This document shows positions 35,311 to 47,100 of a stretch of 64,000 bases of DNA, in pieces. Source of the DNA: Phoronis australis (Eukaryota > Phoronida > Phoronidae); NCBI GenBank assembly GCA_002633005.1, contig NMRA01000344.1:296499-360498 (forward strand), written 5' to 3'. The position numbers and the translations under genes were made by a program. The number at the start of each line of letters is the position of its first letter. Position 1 is the first letter of the stretch. The notes under the pieces are model-generated. The model saw only the letters and a list, made by a program, of their open reading frames with translations. It made no database searches and had not been told where the DNA came from.

Positions 35311-35696
35311 GAGTATTAGTGTACTCCTGGCACCGCTCAGTTATCCGAGTACATTAATCAAAACCTGTTGTAGTTTACCTGCATTATATCACGACGTTTG
35401 TTATGATTCATGAGTGTCGCATCTAGCACATGTACGTCACTCAAAGCTCAATTGAGTTTGCGGCAGATGATTGACATAGTCCCTAGATTTATTCAAGTAT
35501 GAACCTCTGAACCCAAATTCATGTATGTAAACCGACAAACTTAGTGTGGTGGTTAGCAGTTTTTCTTACTAAACAAAACAGAGGGGTGCGTCGGTGGTAT
35601 AAACATTTGGATGAATCTCCCCGGGTGCATTCTAGAATCATCGAATTGCCTTTTTGACGTACTGTTAGGAAGTATTGGACCGGTTACTACATCTAC

Positions 35697-35769
35697 ATGC
35701 ATGGATGCGTACGTGCGTGCGTGCATGCACGTGCGCTGTATGCGTGCTTGCGTGCGTTCATGTACGTTC
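35697..35769. repeat. GCGTGC-rich alternating tract
   Basis: About 70 bp of near-alternating purine-pyrimidine DNA (CGTACGTGCGTGCGTGCATG and similar), prone to Z-DNA. Confidence 0.7.
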
Positions 35770-36176
35770 AGCCTTTATATTGTTTCTCTAACGTAAGCAC
35801 TTATCTGTTGGCAATAAAAAACAAATCATCCGTGACAGAGTGACATGAATAGCAGTTTGACTGTACTTTGTAATTGAGGTAAGCTGATATGAACAAAGTT
35901 GTCGACTTAACAGGAGTAGTTGGTTGACGTCATTATGACAGAGAAATATAAAAAGTTTGAATTTATCAATGACATCAATTTTGCATTTAATATCACCCAC
36001 TGCAGACTTTCCGCAGCAACTGACCGTGCGGATGAATAGCGACGATCACAGCGCAATAACAAATAGCCGCAGACCGGTTTGGGCAGTCTGCAATCACAAA
36101 GGGGAGAAATTTTGTGTTTTAAAGTATGGGCCTTTGTTGGAAATCCATAACCTGTTCAGAAATATTTTTGTTCCGT

Positions 36177-36735
36177 GAGACTGAGCATTGGACGCCAGTC
36201 GTCACTGACAAGTGCTAATAGCTTTCGGTATGATGATAGACTGATGTTAGATGTTAAACACGAACGCACGTTCAGAAGTCTACTCAAAACGTCCGACGTA
36301 ATGTCCAGTCAATGCTGCGACGCCTTCACATGTGATAAAACACTCGGCTCACTTCCATTAATTGTTAAACTCGTTAGTTCAATAACCCGCTGTCTTTATA
36401 GCTGGCTCTCTGTTGATTAACGCTGCAACTGCCGGTTCTGTGTCTTCTGACTTAGGATCTGTAACTTTGTAGCTAACTCTCACGCAACTGGTTTCTGAGT
36501 ACTACTAAAACGTTATAATGTTCTGGAACTGATTACCAAGTGCATTTCAGATTTTTCCATAATCTATCCAATCATTCTATTAACATATACTAGACTCTAT
36601 AGTCACTAATATACTGGAACGTAATATAATGTTCTAAAGTGTTCCACTGAAAGTGAATTACGTAATCACTGGCCTGACCTCCTATTTCAGGTCAATCAAG
36701 TGCTATGTACTAATAAACAAACACAGTAGCCAAAT
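36177..36735. repeat. LTR-like dispersed repeat, copy 2
   Basis: The partner of 34765-35310 in the same orientation, at perhaps 65-70 % identity with indels. The 870-bp interval between them holds no gag or pol, so these are more likely two separate solo insertions than one element. Confidence 0.5.
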
Positions 36736-38159
36736 AAAACAAATATGAATGCAATACCTTACCTTAAGTCCGACTGCTCTGCATCATCCAGACGAAAATC
36801 GCCAGATGTGAAAAATTGGCGTCATACGGAAGTAAAAAAAATGAACGTCAATCTTCACGTGTTCTCCAAGACGTCACAATAGCCCAAGCTACATGGAATA
36901 ATGTCCAAAACGTCTGTTGAGTCGGACATAAGAAATTGGTCTTAAGGAGAACAAATGTAAAATCATCTGAAGTGGTACAGCAACATATTCACTGTGCTAG
37001 AAAACATACTTTTCAACTCTTTATTCAGTTTACAGCGCTAGACAACATAGATTTCTCGGGTTACGTAACAAAACGTTCCAAGAGACAATGCATTGATAAG
37101 GTACTAAATTGTGCTAGATACATGACAAGTGAGCATTTCATGCGTAGTCTATCACTGGTTAAGGTTGATTTGATTCCAGCGAATGTCTAACATATGTCGT
37201 CGAGAATTGGCAATTTCCATTTAAATCACAAGATCACAACAGTCTTTATCTTTTTATAACGACTGCTCAAAGCTAACAACTTCACGAAGTATATCCTAAC
37301 CAACAAGAAACCCAGATATGCGCGTTCAGATGTAAAAGCGAAAACGTCCCTTTAATAACAATTCTGTCTAGGGAGATACCATCCGTACAAGTGACCTTAA
37401 CCATGTGTCTGCATAACGCTTATTTTTAAGCCAGTACATTTGAATACGACGTTCTGTCAAAACGAAAGATTGACAAACACTGTTAACAAAAATGCACGAA
37501 ATTTTGTTGTCACAAAGTTTTCAGAAAAAAAAACGTTGAAGGCAAATTGCTAAGAATCATGGAACGGTTTTGCCACTTCCAGTGTATACAGACTAGATGC
37601 GGTTTGCATTTTTAATGTTTGTTAGTCTCCAATTCAGCACATTACCACCGAATTTAACAGACCATTCTTTCTCTGGATATATTGACTATAGTAGTAGGGA
37701 AACTTTTGAAGCATTGACATGTTTAGTTTTAGATCCTTACCATTTTTATATCAACTTTTGTTATTGCCAAAAACAGCTCATGCACGTTTAATCGTATCAT
37801 TATGCCGTTGCCTAAAACCACTATCGAGATTATTCAAGATATATTAAAACGGACTCTATAGGGCTGTCATAACTTCTTCAAAAGACGTCGAGGCTTTGTT
37901 TTGATCATGTTTTAACCGGTACAGTAGTCGAATCTCTTTGAGGCTAGTCAAATAATTTCGTTCTATCTCTGTCTTGAAAATCAACTTGAAAATTAACCAC
38001 AAGATAGGCAAATCTAATTTTTATTCATGAAAGGCTTTCATCTCGGAGGTGATTGTGTCTTGATTTTTTTACTGTGTTAGCAGACCAATCAGCTGGTTTT
38101 CCAATATTGACATGACGGACTGAAAAAACAGCAAAGGTTTTCAATACATTGAGGCAGAC

Positions 38160-38530
38160 CTGACGGAAACTTCCGAAACGCCTGATGTTACCGTCTGCAT
38201 ACTGAGTTATTCGTCGTCGTCAATCATGTCCGATCACGAGAACCATTATCTCAGTACAAGTAATAAATGAATAGGGAGACAAAGAATCACCTTGTTCAAC
38301 TCCACGTGAAATCTCACACAAGCATGACGGTAAGCCGTTGACTATGTTTTTGTAAAATACACAGACCCAGCGCTTAATGCAACAAACAAGTCAAACGCTT
38401 TCTCAAAATCAATTATCAAAAGCAACTCACGTTTGCCAAAATTGTCAACATAATATAACAGATCGTAAAGCACATGTATTCTCATTCATAATCCTTCCCG
38501 AAATGAATCCCGTTCAGGCAAAAATCACAA
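38160..38530 (-). pseudogene. LINE reverse-transcriptase relic
   Basis: On the minus strand a broken reverse-transcriptase reading is recognisable. Fingers: GFISGR with ENTCAL. Motif A: LLIIDFEKAFD (38391-38424). Motif B: RGVEQGDSLSPYSFI (about 38260-38308). Motif C reads QYADG (38191-38205) where an active enzyme has YADD. At least two frameshifts separate these blocks and the catalytic Asp pair is damaged, so it is dead. Similarity to LINE polymerases may continue towards 37900. Confidence 0.85.
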
Positions 38531-38946
38531 GACACAATCGAATACTTAAAATAAAGTGAACGTTTCGACCGTCAATGGCAGTGATCATCTTTAGAATGAC
38601 GGTTATGTGAAGTTGCAGTCACTTGATGAAGTTCCTGCTCTAGGCCACGACCAATATCATACATGCCAGTCATGGACGATCACAAATGTTCAAATTAATT
38701 ATAAATACTCGACTGTGCATCATGAAATGCCTCCCCTCATTGTTTTAAAATACCCAGAAGCGTAGATTATGTTGTCTGTAACTGCTTAAGATAATTAGAC
38801 GATTCGTTCAAGGTGACTTGTAGGTTCAAGAAGCAGAGGATACATTGTTCTCACGTGTACACTACAGCCTGCATCCATTGTTTATTAAATATTATCTTGT
38901 AAGATAATGAGTAATAATGAAAGAGCTTGGAATTTATTTTAATTAT

Positions 38947-39090
38947 TGGCGGCGTACCATAGGGGACTAGGATGTTATAGCCCTCACTTAGTTTAGTGCT
39001 GCGTCGTCCATGGGCATGGGTGGCGCGCACCATAGAGGTCTGAGGAGCTATAATCACCCACTAATTTCATTGCTTCGCCGCCCATGTTAA
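38947..39090. mobile_element. paired GGCGGCGCACCATAG-type inverted-repeat units
   Basis: Two related ~70-bp units side by side. The first runs GGCGGCGTACCATAGGGG to GTGCTGCGTCGTCCATG, the second GGTGGCGCGCACCATAG to TTGCTTCGCCGCCCATG. Each has inverted ends, and each matches the outer element at 54740 and 55332. Confidence 0.6.
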
Positions 39091-39935
39091 TGCAATGAAG
39101 AAATATTTAGTATTATATAGGTTCTGGCATAATGCAACGCAAACATATGATTTAGGATTTCTATCGGAGACGCCTATAAAACTGGACGCCTGCGATTAAA
39201 ATAGTACACATGCATACAAATGTATTTGTATAGGTATAAGGGAAAACTGAACCTGGGAAATACCCGACACCTTTATCGATATGTTCTCACACCGTGTTAT
39301 ATACAGTTGTTTGCAGAGATGGTCAAGCGACGTTGAAAACAATTCCAAGTTAAACTATTTCTCTCAACTTCAAATAGAGTAAATAACCGAGTTAAATTTA
39401 TGAAGACTGCCTAAAAGTGTCAAATAGCCCTTGACGCGACTTTACTGTGCCACTCGTGACTTACCAACTGTCGACACCGACTTTTTCTGTTCTCGTGCAT
39501 GTCTTTTGTCCAATTAACTTAGTCGAATCTGAATATCATTTTGTACTTGTCTGCTCAGGGGTCTGATTCATGAAAAGTCACTTAATACATACGACAGAAA
39601 TTTGGTCATACGCTCTCACTTCACAAGTAGCCAAATAATTAAGAGAGCGTCACTGTCTTGGAATAGTTCAGAGAATATCTGTAAAAGCAGCAATTAGATG
39701 CAAACTCTGAGATTTCACACTTGTGCTCAAGTGAAAGGCAATAAAGAAGACAAATCCTTAAACATTACACATTACAGCTTTAAAAAGGTTTATACTTACC
39801 AGATTGGGAACTACGAAGTTTTCTTATCATAATTCCATGTCAATGTCGAACAATTTAACCACTTCATCGAGCCGGGTGAAAAGGTACGGCAGCTGTGAAT
39901 GAACAGGACGGACATTTTTTGTCTAAACTTATCTC

Positions 39936-40011
39936 TATCGATAGACATATCCTTATCGATAGACTTATCTCTGTCGATAAATCTTTACAGACTGATTAAT
40001 CTCCATCGATA
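39936..40011. promoter_or_regulatory. cluster of TATCGATA-like palindromes
   Basis: TATCGATA occurs at 39936-39943 and 39954-39961, with TGTCGATA at 39972 and CATCGATA at 40004. TATCGATA is the DREF-binding DRE of insects; use in this lineage is unknown. It could equally be a degenerate 18-bp tandem repeat. Confidence 0.35.
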
Positions 40012-40689
40012 AATTCATTAAGTTAATACATATATTCGTCCATTCTAGCAATAGAGTTGCTGAAATTTTGGCGACTTAAGAAAAGAGTTCGATTGGATTG
40101 GCTTGCTGAATGGAGACGGTTGCGCAACCGATTTCCTCTATGGGCATGCTACAAGGTGCCCTTTCTCCTCTCCCTGTTCGAGGATGTATTGGAAATGATT
40201 TACAAAATGTACAGGACTCCAGCTGATTCTCGTTGCAGTAACCGCACTAATTAACAAACCGGAAGAACGATTTAATGTATTCTGATCTTCACGTGACTTT
40301 GTCAAAAACGAAAAGAGCATCCTTCGAAAACTGGTATGAGAAAGCAAAGTGGAAACTATTTGGCGAAACCGAGCAAGCAAATTCACAATATAATTATACA
40401 TGGACTAAGTTTATTCCCAAAGTCACTAAACAATTTAATCAGCATTACATGGTGAGATAAAGTAGATTTTTTTCTAAAAATTCACAAAATAACCGTTAAA
40501 GGGCAGAAGTTTTCGAAAGTCGACGTTGAGTGCTTCCTTCTTTAGTGTGACCCTGTGACGTTGTGGGAGTCACGATGATGTCATAGACGCAGGAACCGTT
40601 TCTGTTCATGACATTGGATTCTTTTCTAATGCAGATGGATTCCCTTAATCTTCTTTTCCAGTGTCACTTTGACTATCAACTATTTTTGC

Positions 40690-40870
40690 CGTGGTGTCAG
40701 TGTCGCTTGAGGAGAATCGCGTCAACACGGCTCTGTCGGACAGTGGTTATCCTAAATGGGCGTTTGACAAAGTCTATAAAAGAATGGAATAACCGAGAGC
40801 TACTTCTGATGAGTAAAGTCGTGATCATAAGAATATGATTGTGATCCCTTACATGAAAGTCAGGTTGATT
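40690..40870 (+). pseudogene. possible Penelope-like retroelement fragment
   Basis: In one frame the sequence reads SLEENRVNTALSDSGYPKWA with FDKV following, then, after frame disruption, VIPYMK. Blocks of the kind E..RV..AL...GYP followed by a PYxKGLS-like motif are found after the polymerase domain of invertebrate retroelements, often Penelope-like. Only about 60 residues are readable, so the assignment is tentative. Confidence 0.4.
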
Positions 40871-42016
40871 TTCTGAATTTTAGAAGAAATTTCTACTCTA
40901 TTTATTCCCAAAGATGTACTTATGAAGGCATGAAAACACTAGGTGACAAAGCAGCAAAGACTATCTCTGTATTAAAAAGCACAAGACTTAACATACTGAC
41001 ATCCTTGAGCAAATACAGCTCATTATGTTTGGCGCAAAGTATTACCTATTATACTGCATATATGTGAGATTTTGAGTGTTCATTAAGCGCTGAAATCCTA
41101 CACAGTGGAGAGGAAAACCTGGTGAAATGACAATGAAGATGTCTTGGTAAGGGCTGTTATCGAGAGTATCAACTTACCATTGTTATGTTAGGTTAGTGTA
41201 TGTCATATAATAATGAGAGAAATGATATATTTATTTACTACCGTAACAGTGACCAGCATAGTTTACAATTTTATAATCGAGACAATTTACTTAATTATTC
41301 AAAACCACTTGAGGTTATTAATCACTTTGACGACGGAATGGATAGATATGCATAGTTACAAGGAAGCATCCCGCGTTCATAAGATAACGTAGCGTGTTTA
41401 CATACCGTCGCGTACGATTTGGAATTATTTGAGGATGACATATCGTAGCCATTGCCTCCTTGATCATAAGCGAACTTAAACAATGTATCTTTGACCTTGA
41501 TACCCAGGATTGGAAGAACAGCCTACTTGTTATAGTTAAAGATTGAATGTATTACGTGATTATAGAATAGTTCAAACACCAGCCCCTTAGGATCAAGATA
41601 ATCGAAGCATTGGTATTAATGAAGACGAGAATATATCCCTGTTGTAACAATGATAAAGTTAAACCAGAAATACACTGACTTCTGAAATGTAATATATATT
41701 CAAATTTGAATGCGTAACTGTTACCGAGATTGAATAACGTGAACGTAATTTCTGCAGACTCAGTTCGTTTGTACATTTTAAATTCATCAACTTGCTTGTA
41801 ACCTCGGGTTACTTTCAGCCGCCAAAGAATATGTACGTCAAGGAAATCCACGCATTTTTAATGCAAAAAAACACAAATCAAACAAGGTATAAGAATACGC
41901 CGACCTTGTTTTGAAGAGTTGGCCTGTTATACAATACTAAGGCACGAATGTCAGCATCAGACTGACTGATCGGAGCACTCTTGTAAGCGACAACAGTGAC
42001 ACACTGCGCCACTTTC

Positions 42017-44182
42017 TCAAGTTCTTAACATCGCTTTAATCTTAAAGCCCGGAGGGATTAGCGACACATTCAGAGAAAACTTCCTGGGGTCACAAGACGG
42101 CATACTGTGTTGTTCTTCTGGAAGCAGTTGAAACTTTTGAATAATCGACGTCACAAAGAGCACGAGACGTGTGAGCGCCAAATTCTCACCAAAGCAGCTT
42201 CTACGGCCCGCGCCAAACGCGTAGAATGATCGTCGGCTTGGATGATCGGGCGGTACCAGATTCCCTTCACCGTCGAGAAATCTACTCGGTCTGAACGTCC
42301 ATGGGTCAGCATACAATGCCGGATCGTGATGAACCTTCCAGACATTACAGAGAACGTCTGTGTCTTTCGGTACTTGGAACCCGCCGACTGTGGTGTCCTC
42401 CATAGTGCAATGCGGTAGCAATACAGGGTTCATTGTGAAATACCGTAAAACCTCATGCACAACCGCCTCACAGTACGGCATTCGGCTGCGATCTTCGGGT
42501 TTAGGAAGCCTGTCTTCACCGACGACACCAATTACCTCTTCGTAAATCGCCTGCTGAACGTCCGGAAAGTTCACCAATAGGAGAATGGTGTAGTAGAGTG
42601 AGTTGGACGTCGTAAAGGTTGCCGACAACAAAAAGTCCATTATAATGGCCTTTATGTCGGTGTCAGTGTATGGATCCAAAGCGTTGTCTTCCATTTGACT
42701 AGCGAATAAACCGTCGAAAATACTTTGGGCGTCTGACGAGCTGAAGGAGCTTTTTAAGATGTTGAAGTGTTTGTCCACAAATTCATCACGTAACTTTACA
42801 ATGTCATTCATTTTCTTAACGACAGGCAATCCAAAATGTCTAAGCCAGGGAAAGTTATTGATTAAGGCGCTTTCTGTTGGATGCAGAACTTCAACAAAGC
42901 GCTGCGTAAAGTCAATGACTGCTTTCCCATCGGTTTTATCTAACCGTTCACCGAGAATTAACGAACAAGTGATATTNGCATACAATGCCGGATCGTGATG
43001 AACCTTCCAGACATTACAGAGAACGTCTGTGTCTTTCGGGACTTGGAACCCGCCGACTGTGGTGTCCTCCATAGTGCAATGCGGTAGCAATACAGGGTTC
43101 ATTGTGAAATACCGTAAAACCTCATGCACAACTGCCTCACAGTACGGCATTCGGCTGCGATCTTCGGGTTTAGGAAGCCTGTCTTCACCGACGACACCAA
43201 TTACCTCTTCGTAAATCGCTTGCTGAACGTCCGGAAAATTCACCAATAGAAGAATGGTGTAGTAGAGTGAGTTGGACGTCGTAAAGGTTGCCGACAACAA
43301 GAAGTCCATTATAATGGCCTTTATGTCGGTGTCAGTATATGGATCCAAAGCGTTGTCTTCCATTTGACTAGCGAATAAACCGTCGAAAATACTCTGGGCG
43401 TCTGACGAGCTGAAGGAGCTTTTTAAGATGTTGAAGTGTTTGTCCACAAATTCATCACGTAACTTTACAATGTCATTCATTTTCTTAACGACAGGCAATC
43501 CAAAATGCCTAAGCCAGGGAAAGTTATTGATTAAGGCGCTTTCTGTTGGATGCAGAACTTCAACAAAGCGCTGCGTAAAGTCAATGACTGCTTTCCCATC
43601 GGTTTTATCTAACCGTTCACCGAGAATTAACGAACAAGTGATATTAAATATAGTCGAGTTCAACAATGGTCTACAGTCAAATGGCATTCTTTCATAATCA
43701 GCAAAGCTTCTCAATAGATCGTCAACTTCTTCTAATATCAAATTCTCTAGTTTTACGAAGCCAACACCGTGTGACTTCATTACCGATGTAGCCACTTTTC
43801 GTAGGCGGAGCATTTTCGGCGTGTAGCTCTGAAACACAATGTCCTGTGAACCATAAGCTAATACATCCGTCACAAAGCTTGGTGGCCTGCCCGCAAAGGC
43901 GGCACTCTTTCTGACTAGTGCTTCGTGTACTGTGTCCACACTGCTCAACACAACTGTATTACGACCGAGAATGTTCAGCGTGTAGACATCACCAAATTCT
44001 TCGGCCCACTTAGTCAAAGTCTTGTGAGTGGTCGACGGCTCTAGCTGGTGCGCATTCCCAATAAAAGGCAACTGTTTCGGGCCTGGTATATGGTGAAGTA
44101 TAGACGAGTACTTCTTCCACGCTATGTACATACACAGAACGATGACGCCTGCAATAAGGATCATGGTGCTATTCACCAGCAA
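42017..44182 (-). CDS. microsomal cytochrome P450, clan 2-like (contains an assembly duplication)
   Basis: An intronless P450 gene. As assembled it has 721 codons, but residues 180-401 are repeated at 403-624 around one undetermined residue, which reflects a 668-bp duplication at an N (42977). Without it the protein is 498 residues, the normal P450 length. Seen in the 498-residue numbering: an N-terminal membrane anchor (about 6-21), the hinge IPGPKQLPFIGN, helix K E354-x-x-R357, FRPSRF (PERF-like, 407-412), and the heme loop FGAGRRSCFG (433-442, axial Cys440). Overall texture (FGDVYTLNILG, FAGRP) resembles the CYP1/CYP17/CYP2 branch; the family cannot be fixed by eye. Odd: helix I reads SATFTTS and lacks the usual Asp/Glu, and the helix C Trp of WxxxR is replaced by Met124. 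Start chosen at the Met before the hydrophobic anchor; substrate unknown. Confidence 0.93.
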   Translation of the reverse strand: MLVNSTMILIAGVIVLCMYIAWKKYSSILHHIPGPKQLPFIGNAHQLEPSTTHKTLTKWAEEFGDVYTLNILGRNTVVLSSVDTVHEALVRKSAAFAGRPPSFVTDVLAYGSQDIVFQSYTPKMLRLRKVATSVMKSHGVGFVKLENLILEEVDDLLRSFADYERMPFDCRPLLNSTIFNITCSLILGERLDKTDGKAVIDFTQRFVEVLHPTESALINNFPWLRHFGLPVVKKMNDIVKLRDEFVDKHFNILKSSFSSSDAQSIFDGLFASQMEDNALDPYTDTDIKAIIMDFLLSATFTTSNSLYYTILLLVNFPDVQQAIYEEVIGVVGEDRLPKPEDRSRMPYCEAVVHEVLRYFTMNPVLLPHCTMEDTTVGGFQVPKDTDVLCNVWKVHHDPALYXNITCSLILGERLDKTDGKAVIDFTQRFVEVLHPTESALINNFPWLRHFGLPVVKKMNDIVKLRDEFVDKHFNILKSSFSSSDAQSIFDGLFASQMEDNALDPYTDTDIKAIIMDFLLSATFTTSNSLYYTILLLVNFPDVQQAIYEEVIGVVGEDRLPKPEDRSRMPYCEAVVHEVLRYFTMNPVLLPHCTMEDTTVGGFQVPKDTDVLCNVWKVHHDPALYADPWTFRPSRFLDGEGNLVPPDHPSRRSFYAFGAGRRSCFGENLALTRLVLFVTSIIQKFQLLPEEQHSMPSCDPRKFSLNVSLIPPGFKIKAMLRT
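42309..43645. repeat. 668-bp direct duplication across an N inside the P450 gene
   Basis: 42309-42976 and 42978-43645 are nearly identical, separated by a single N at 42977. I count about nine base differences and no length difference. All the differences are silent: both copies translate to the same residues. The arrangement (copy ends, N, copy begins again) is what two overlapping but unmerged contigs give. Confidence 0.95.
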
Positions 44183-47100
44183 TGGCTAAAGGCAGACAGT
44201 CCGATTTTATCAACTCGGACGGGGTAGCTGACCTGGAGAGCTGTTATGAAAGAAAGCGAGTTTTAAGGTACGTCAGCTGCAGCAGGTTGAGTCCATTTAC
44301 ACGGGGTGACAATAATATAGCTCGTCAATTGTGAAACACGGCTAATGACCACCTTTGTGCACACCATACTTGACAGTCGGAGATGTGTGTCTGTGCGTTT
44401 GGGCACTATTTTGCGAGTCGTATTTACGATGGATGGATATAACATATTCCTCACTTACGCCGCAACATTGTAATTTAAACGGTGTATGCATCGATGATTA
44501 GAGCGTGTTTTTGAATCCCGGCACAAGTTACATAATTCTCAACGTCGGGTGTTTTCTAGGAGTTGGACGATACACATTTTTTAGATTTGATTTCACCAAA
44601 TTTCTACGTTGTCCAGTTTATTATACCTACGCTGCAACAAAACTAGTAAAGTATTGTAGTAAAATTGAGTCTCAAACGAAAGTAGTCAAACAAAATACCG
44701 TTTACCCGTCAAGACGCCCAATTCGGTAACACCAAAAAATGACCGGTAATAACTATTATTTGGGCAAGATTATGATTACAGAATGGCTTAATCATATTCA
44801 GTTACTAGCTTATTGTTCAATTCCCATTCATTCTAAGTCACGAGGGAAAACTATTCTGATAATGAATTTGGGGTCAGCCCAGCCCTTTCGGCGGGCAATT
44901 GCGGATCATTTTGTCTAAATGCTTTCGATAGGTAGTGTAGTAGATCGGTTCTTTGACTACCATGTAGTATGCTAGGTTTGAAGGATTTGGAGTGTAGGGG
45001 ACTTTAATTAGGCCGGTCACCACACCAACAAAAGCGGAATACCAACTAAGAGCGACAAGTCTAATTTGCTGAGTTTATCTGTTCCTCGATCATCACTTAC
45101 ATCACCCACTGTAATAAAGCATGAATACTGGACACTAAAAATCTGTATGCTCAGAATTTTATACTTACTATGCATGCTACTCAATGAAATCCGTATAGAA
45201 CAAATCTTTGGAGACCTTCATTCACTTGATCACATGAAATTGCGGACAAAAATTTCAAAAACACCAAATTACGAATTCAAGGATGCTATTTAGTGACGTC
45301 ATGGTAAACGGTCTTCATACACATCCGGATTTTTGACGGTCGCTCCGAAGCAATTCTGTGAATTTGTTCTCATCTCTCATGAATGTTATTTGAACGCACC
45401 TCACACAATTTAGGGACAATGTGAACGTGGCTTAGTAAAATAAGGTTATTCGTAACCGAAGAACCACCCATATTTCTGACGTAACCCCACAGCGAAATCC
45501 TGCAGTTGCCCATAGGTGATTTCCAGTGATAAACGTGCGGTCAGACACCTCAGACATCGGAAATCTCCGTCAAAGCCGAGTGTCCGCTGTGCTTCAACAA
45601 AGATTAGGATCTTTCACTGAAGCAAAGGATAAGAGAAACACGTGGGCACGAGACAACTTTGGTGCAAGTCTTACATTCTAGTGAAACTGCTACTCATGCA
45701 ATTGAACAACTTGCAACCAAAAGATATCATAGCTATTATGTTAGGAACATATTTCTAATTCGCTCGTGGCAACAAAGAGTTTGACAGGCAATTTCGTACC
45801 GTTTTCAAGAGATGTGTAAAGGAAAAATGGCCTTTTATCACCAGCCCAAATTTTAGTTGTCTCGTTCACAACTACACCCAACTTTACGTCATGTAACCTG
45901 AAAAACGTGCGGATTCATTGGTGATGCTACATCAAATGTAACACTTAGAACTAAGACCACAAATGTCAAGTCACTATACAGCTTTCCACAAGATAGGATA
46001 CAAATAATCTGCTGAGATACCATTGAATGGAGAATGGACAAAGGACAAATTGAAACTTGACGCTAATGAAAGCCACCACTAAAGTAAGTTTATACTTAGC
46101 CAAGTCTACTCTGGTTTAATTGTTGTCCTTCAATTGTGTCTCAAAATCAAGTAAATCATTACCAATGTTGCCAAGGTCAACGAACCTAATTTCTAGTCGC
46201 TGTTCTTATCGAATACCAGAGTTGAGTTAATCTTATCTCGTCTTGTAACAAAGTGGAAAACTGGGATCTTCCATCGTGGAAACTTTAATTTCTCTTTGCA
46301 TTTGCTTAAGTGCTTCACCCTGAAAGCCAGTCCTCACTTTAAAAACTCCAACGCAGTCCTATAACGTACGTTGTGACGGTAGTTTGATAAAACCGGCAGA
46401 GCGCATATGCAGCAGATGATTTCAACTTCATGCTGAGGGACCATCTCACAATCATGGGATGCTACAACATACTTTTGGAATCCTTGGCCTCGAATGCCTT
46501 CCTCTGTTACTCCCAAAATATGGCCATGAACGAGCGACTCTCAAACGAATTTCTTTTCAATTCATCTAACATTCGTGTATTTATGTGGCAGTGCGGTAAT
46601 GGGACTGAGGGAGCCCAGCGCCCTCTCTAGTTAGGACTTTGGAGGAAAGGTATGCAAAGGTGCTTTTTGGGGACGTCAAATTACTTGGGCGCCATGTAGC
46701 ACTTTTGGAGCTAGTCAAAAATCCGTTTGTAAAAAGCAACAAAAAAAAACAACGCTGTATGATGCATTCTTAGACTTGGCTCCCTAGTAAATGGATGCCA
46801 AACCGCCACTGTTTGTTCACGACTAAACGTTTTACAGTTGCAAGTTGATTGAGTGTTTTGAAAGAAGTAGTTTTATGGTGAATGAAAATCCAGTTGATGT
46901 TAATGACAACTTTTTTGACGTGGAACTTTTTCGGCCATGACATCAAAGACTGGCAAAGTGAGAGATTAGAAAGAGACGAGCAAGGAGAAGGCAGGGAAAC
47001 AGCTGAACGTGAGAAATTGCCTAATGTCAAAATGGACGATATTTATAACGCTGCAAGCTGAGATGACACTTTAATTTAACGTTTTCAGGACATGCAAGAC

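Larger units (their letters stand above)
30906..38150. other. spacer between PLEKHA8 and the LINE relic
   Basis: No gene supported. It contains hairpins at 31061 and 31335, a 42-bp satellite at 32205, a composite of inverted-repeat elements at 33441-34443, an LTR-like repeat pair (34765 and 36177) and a GCGTGC-rich alternating tract at 35697-35769. Open frames of up to 142 codons lie inside repeats and lack family signatures. Confidence 0.5.
38531..42016. other. spacer between the LINE relic and the P450 gene
   Basis: Holds a two-unit GGCGGCG element (38947-39090), a TATCGATA cluster (39936-40011) and a possible Penelope-like fragment (40690-40870). No other gene supported. The P450 3' UTR must begin here on the minus strand, but I could not place its end. 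Confidence 0.5.

Noticed and set aside
42360-43697. Plus-strand frames of 61-89 codons within the P450, each present twice
   Set aside because: Antisense shadows of the P450 that occur twice only because of the assembly duplication.
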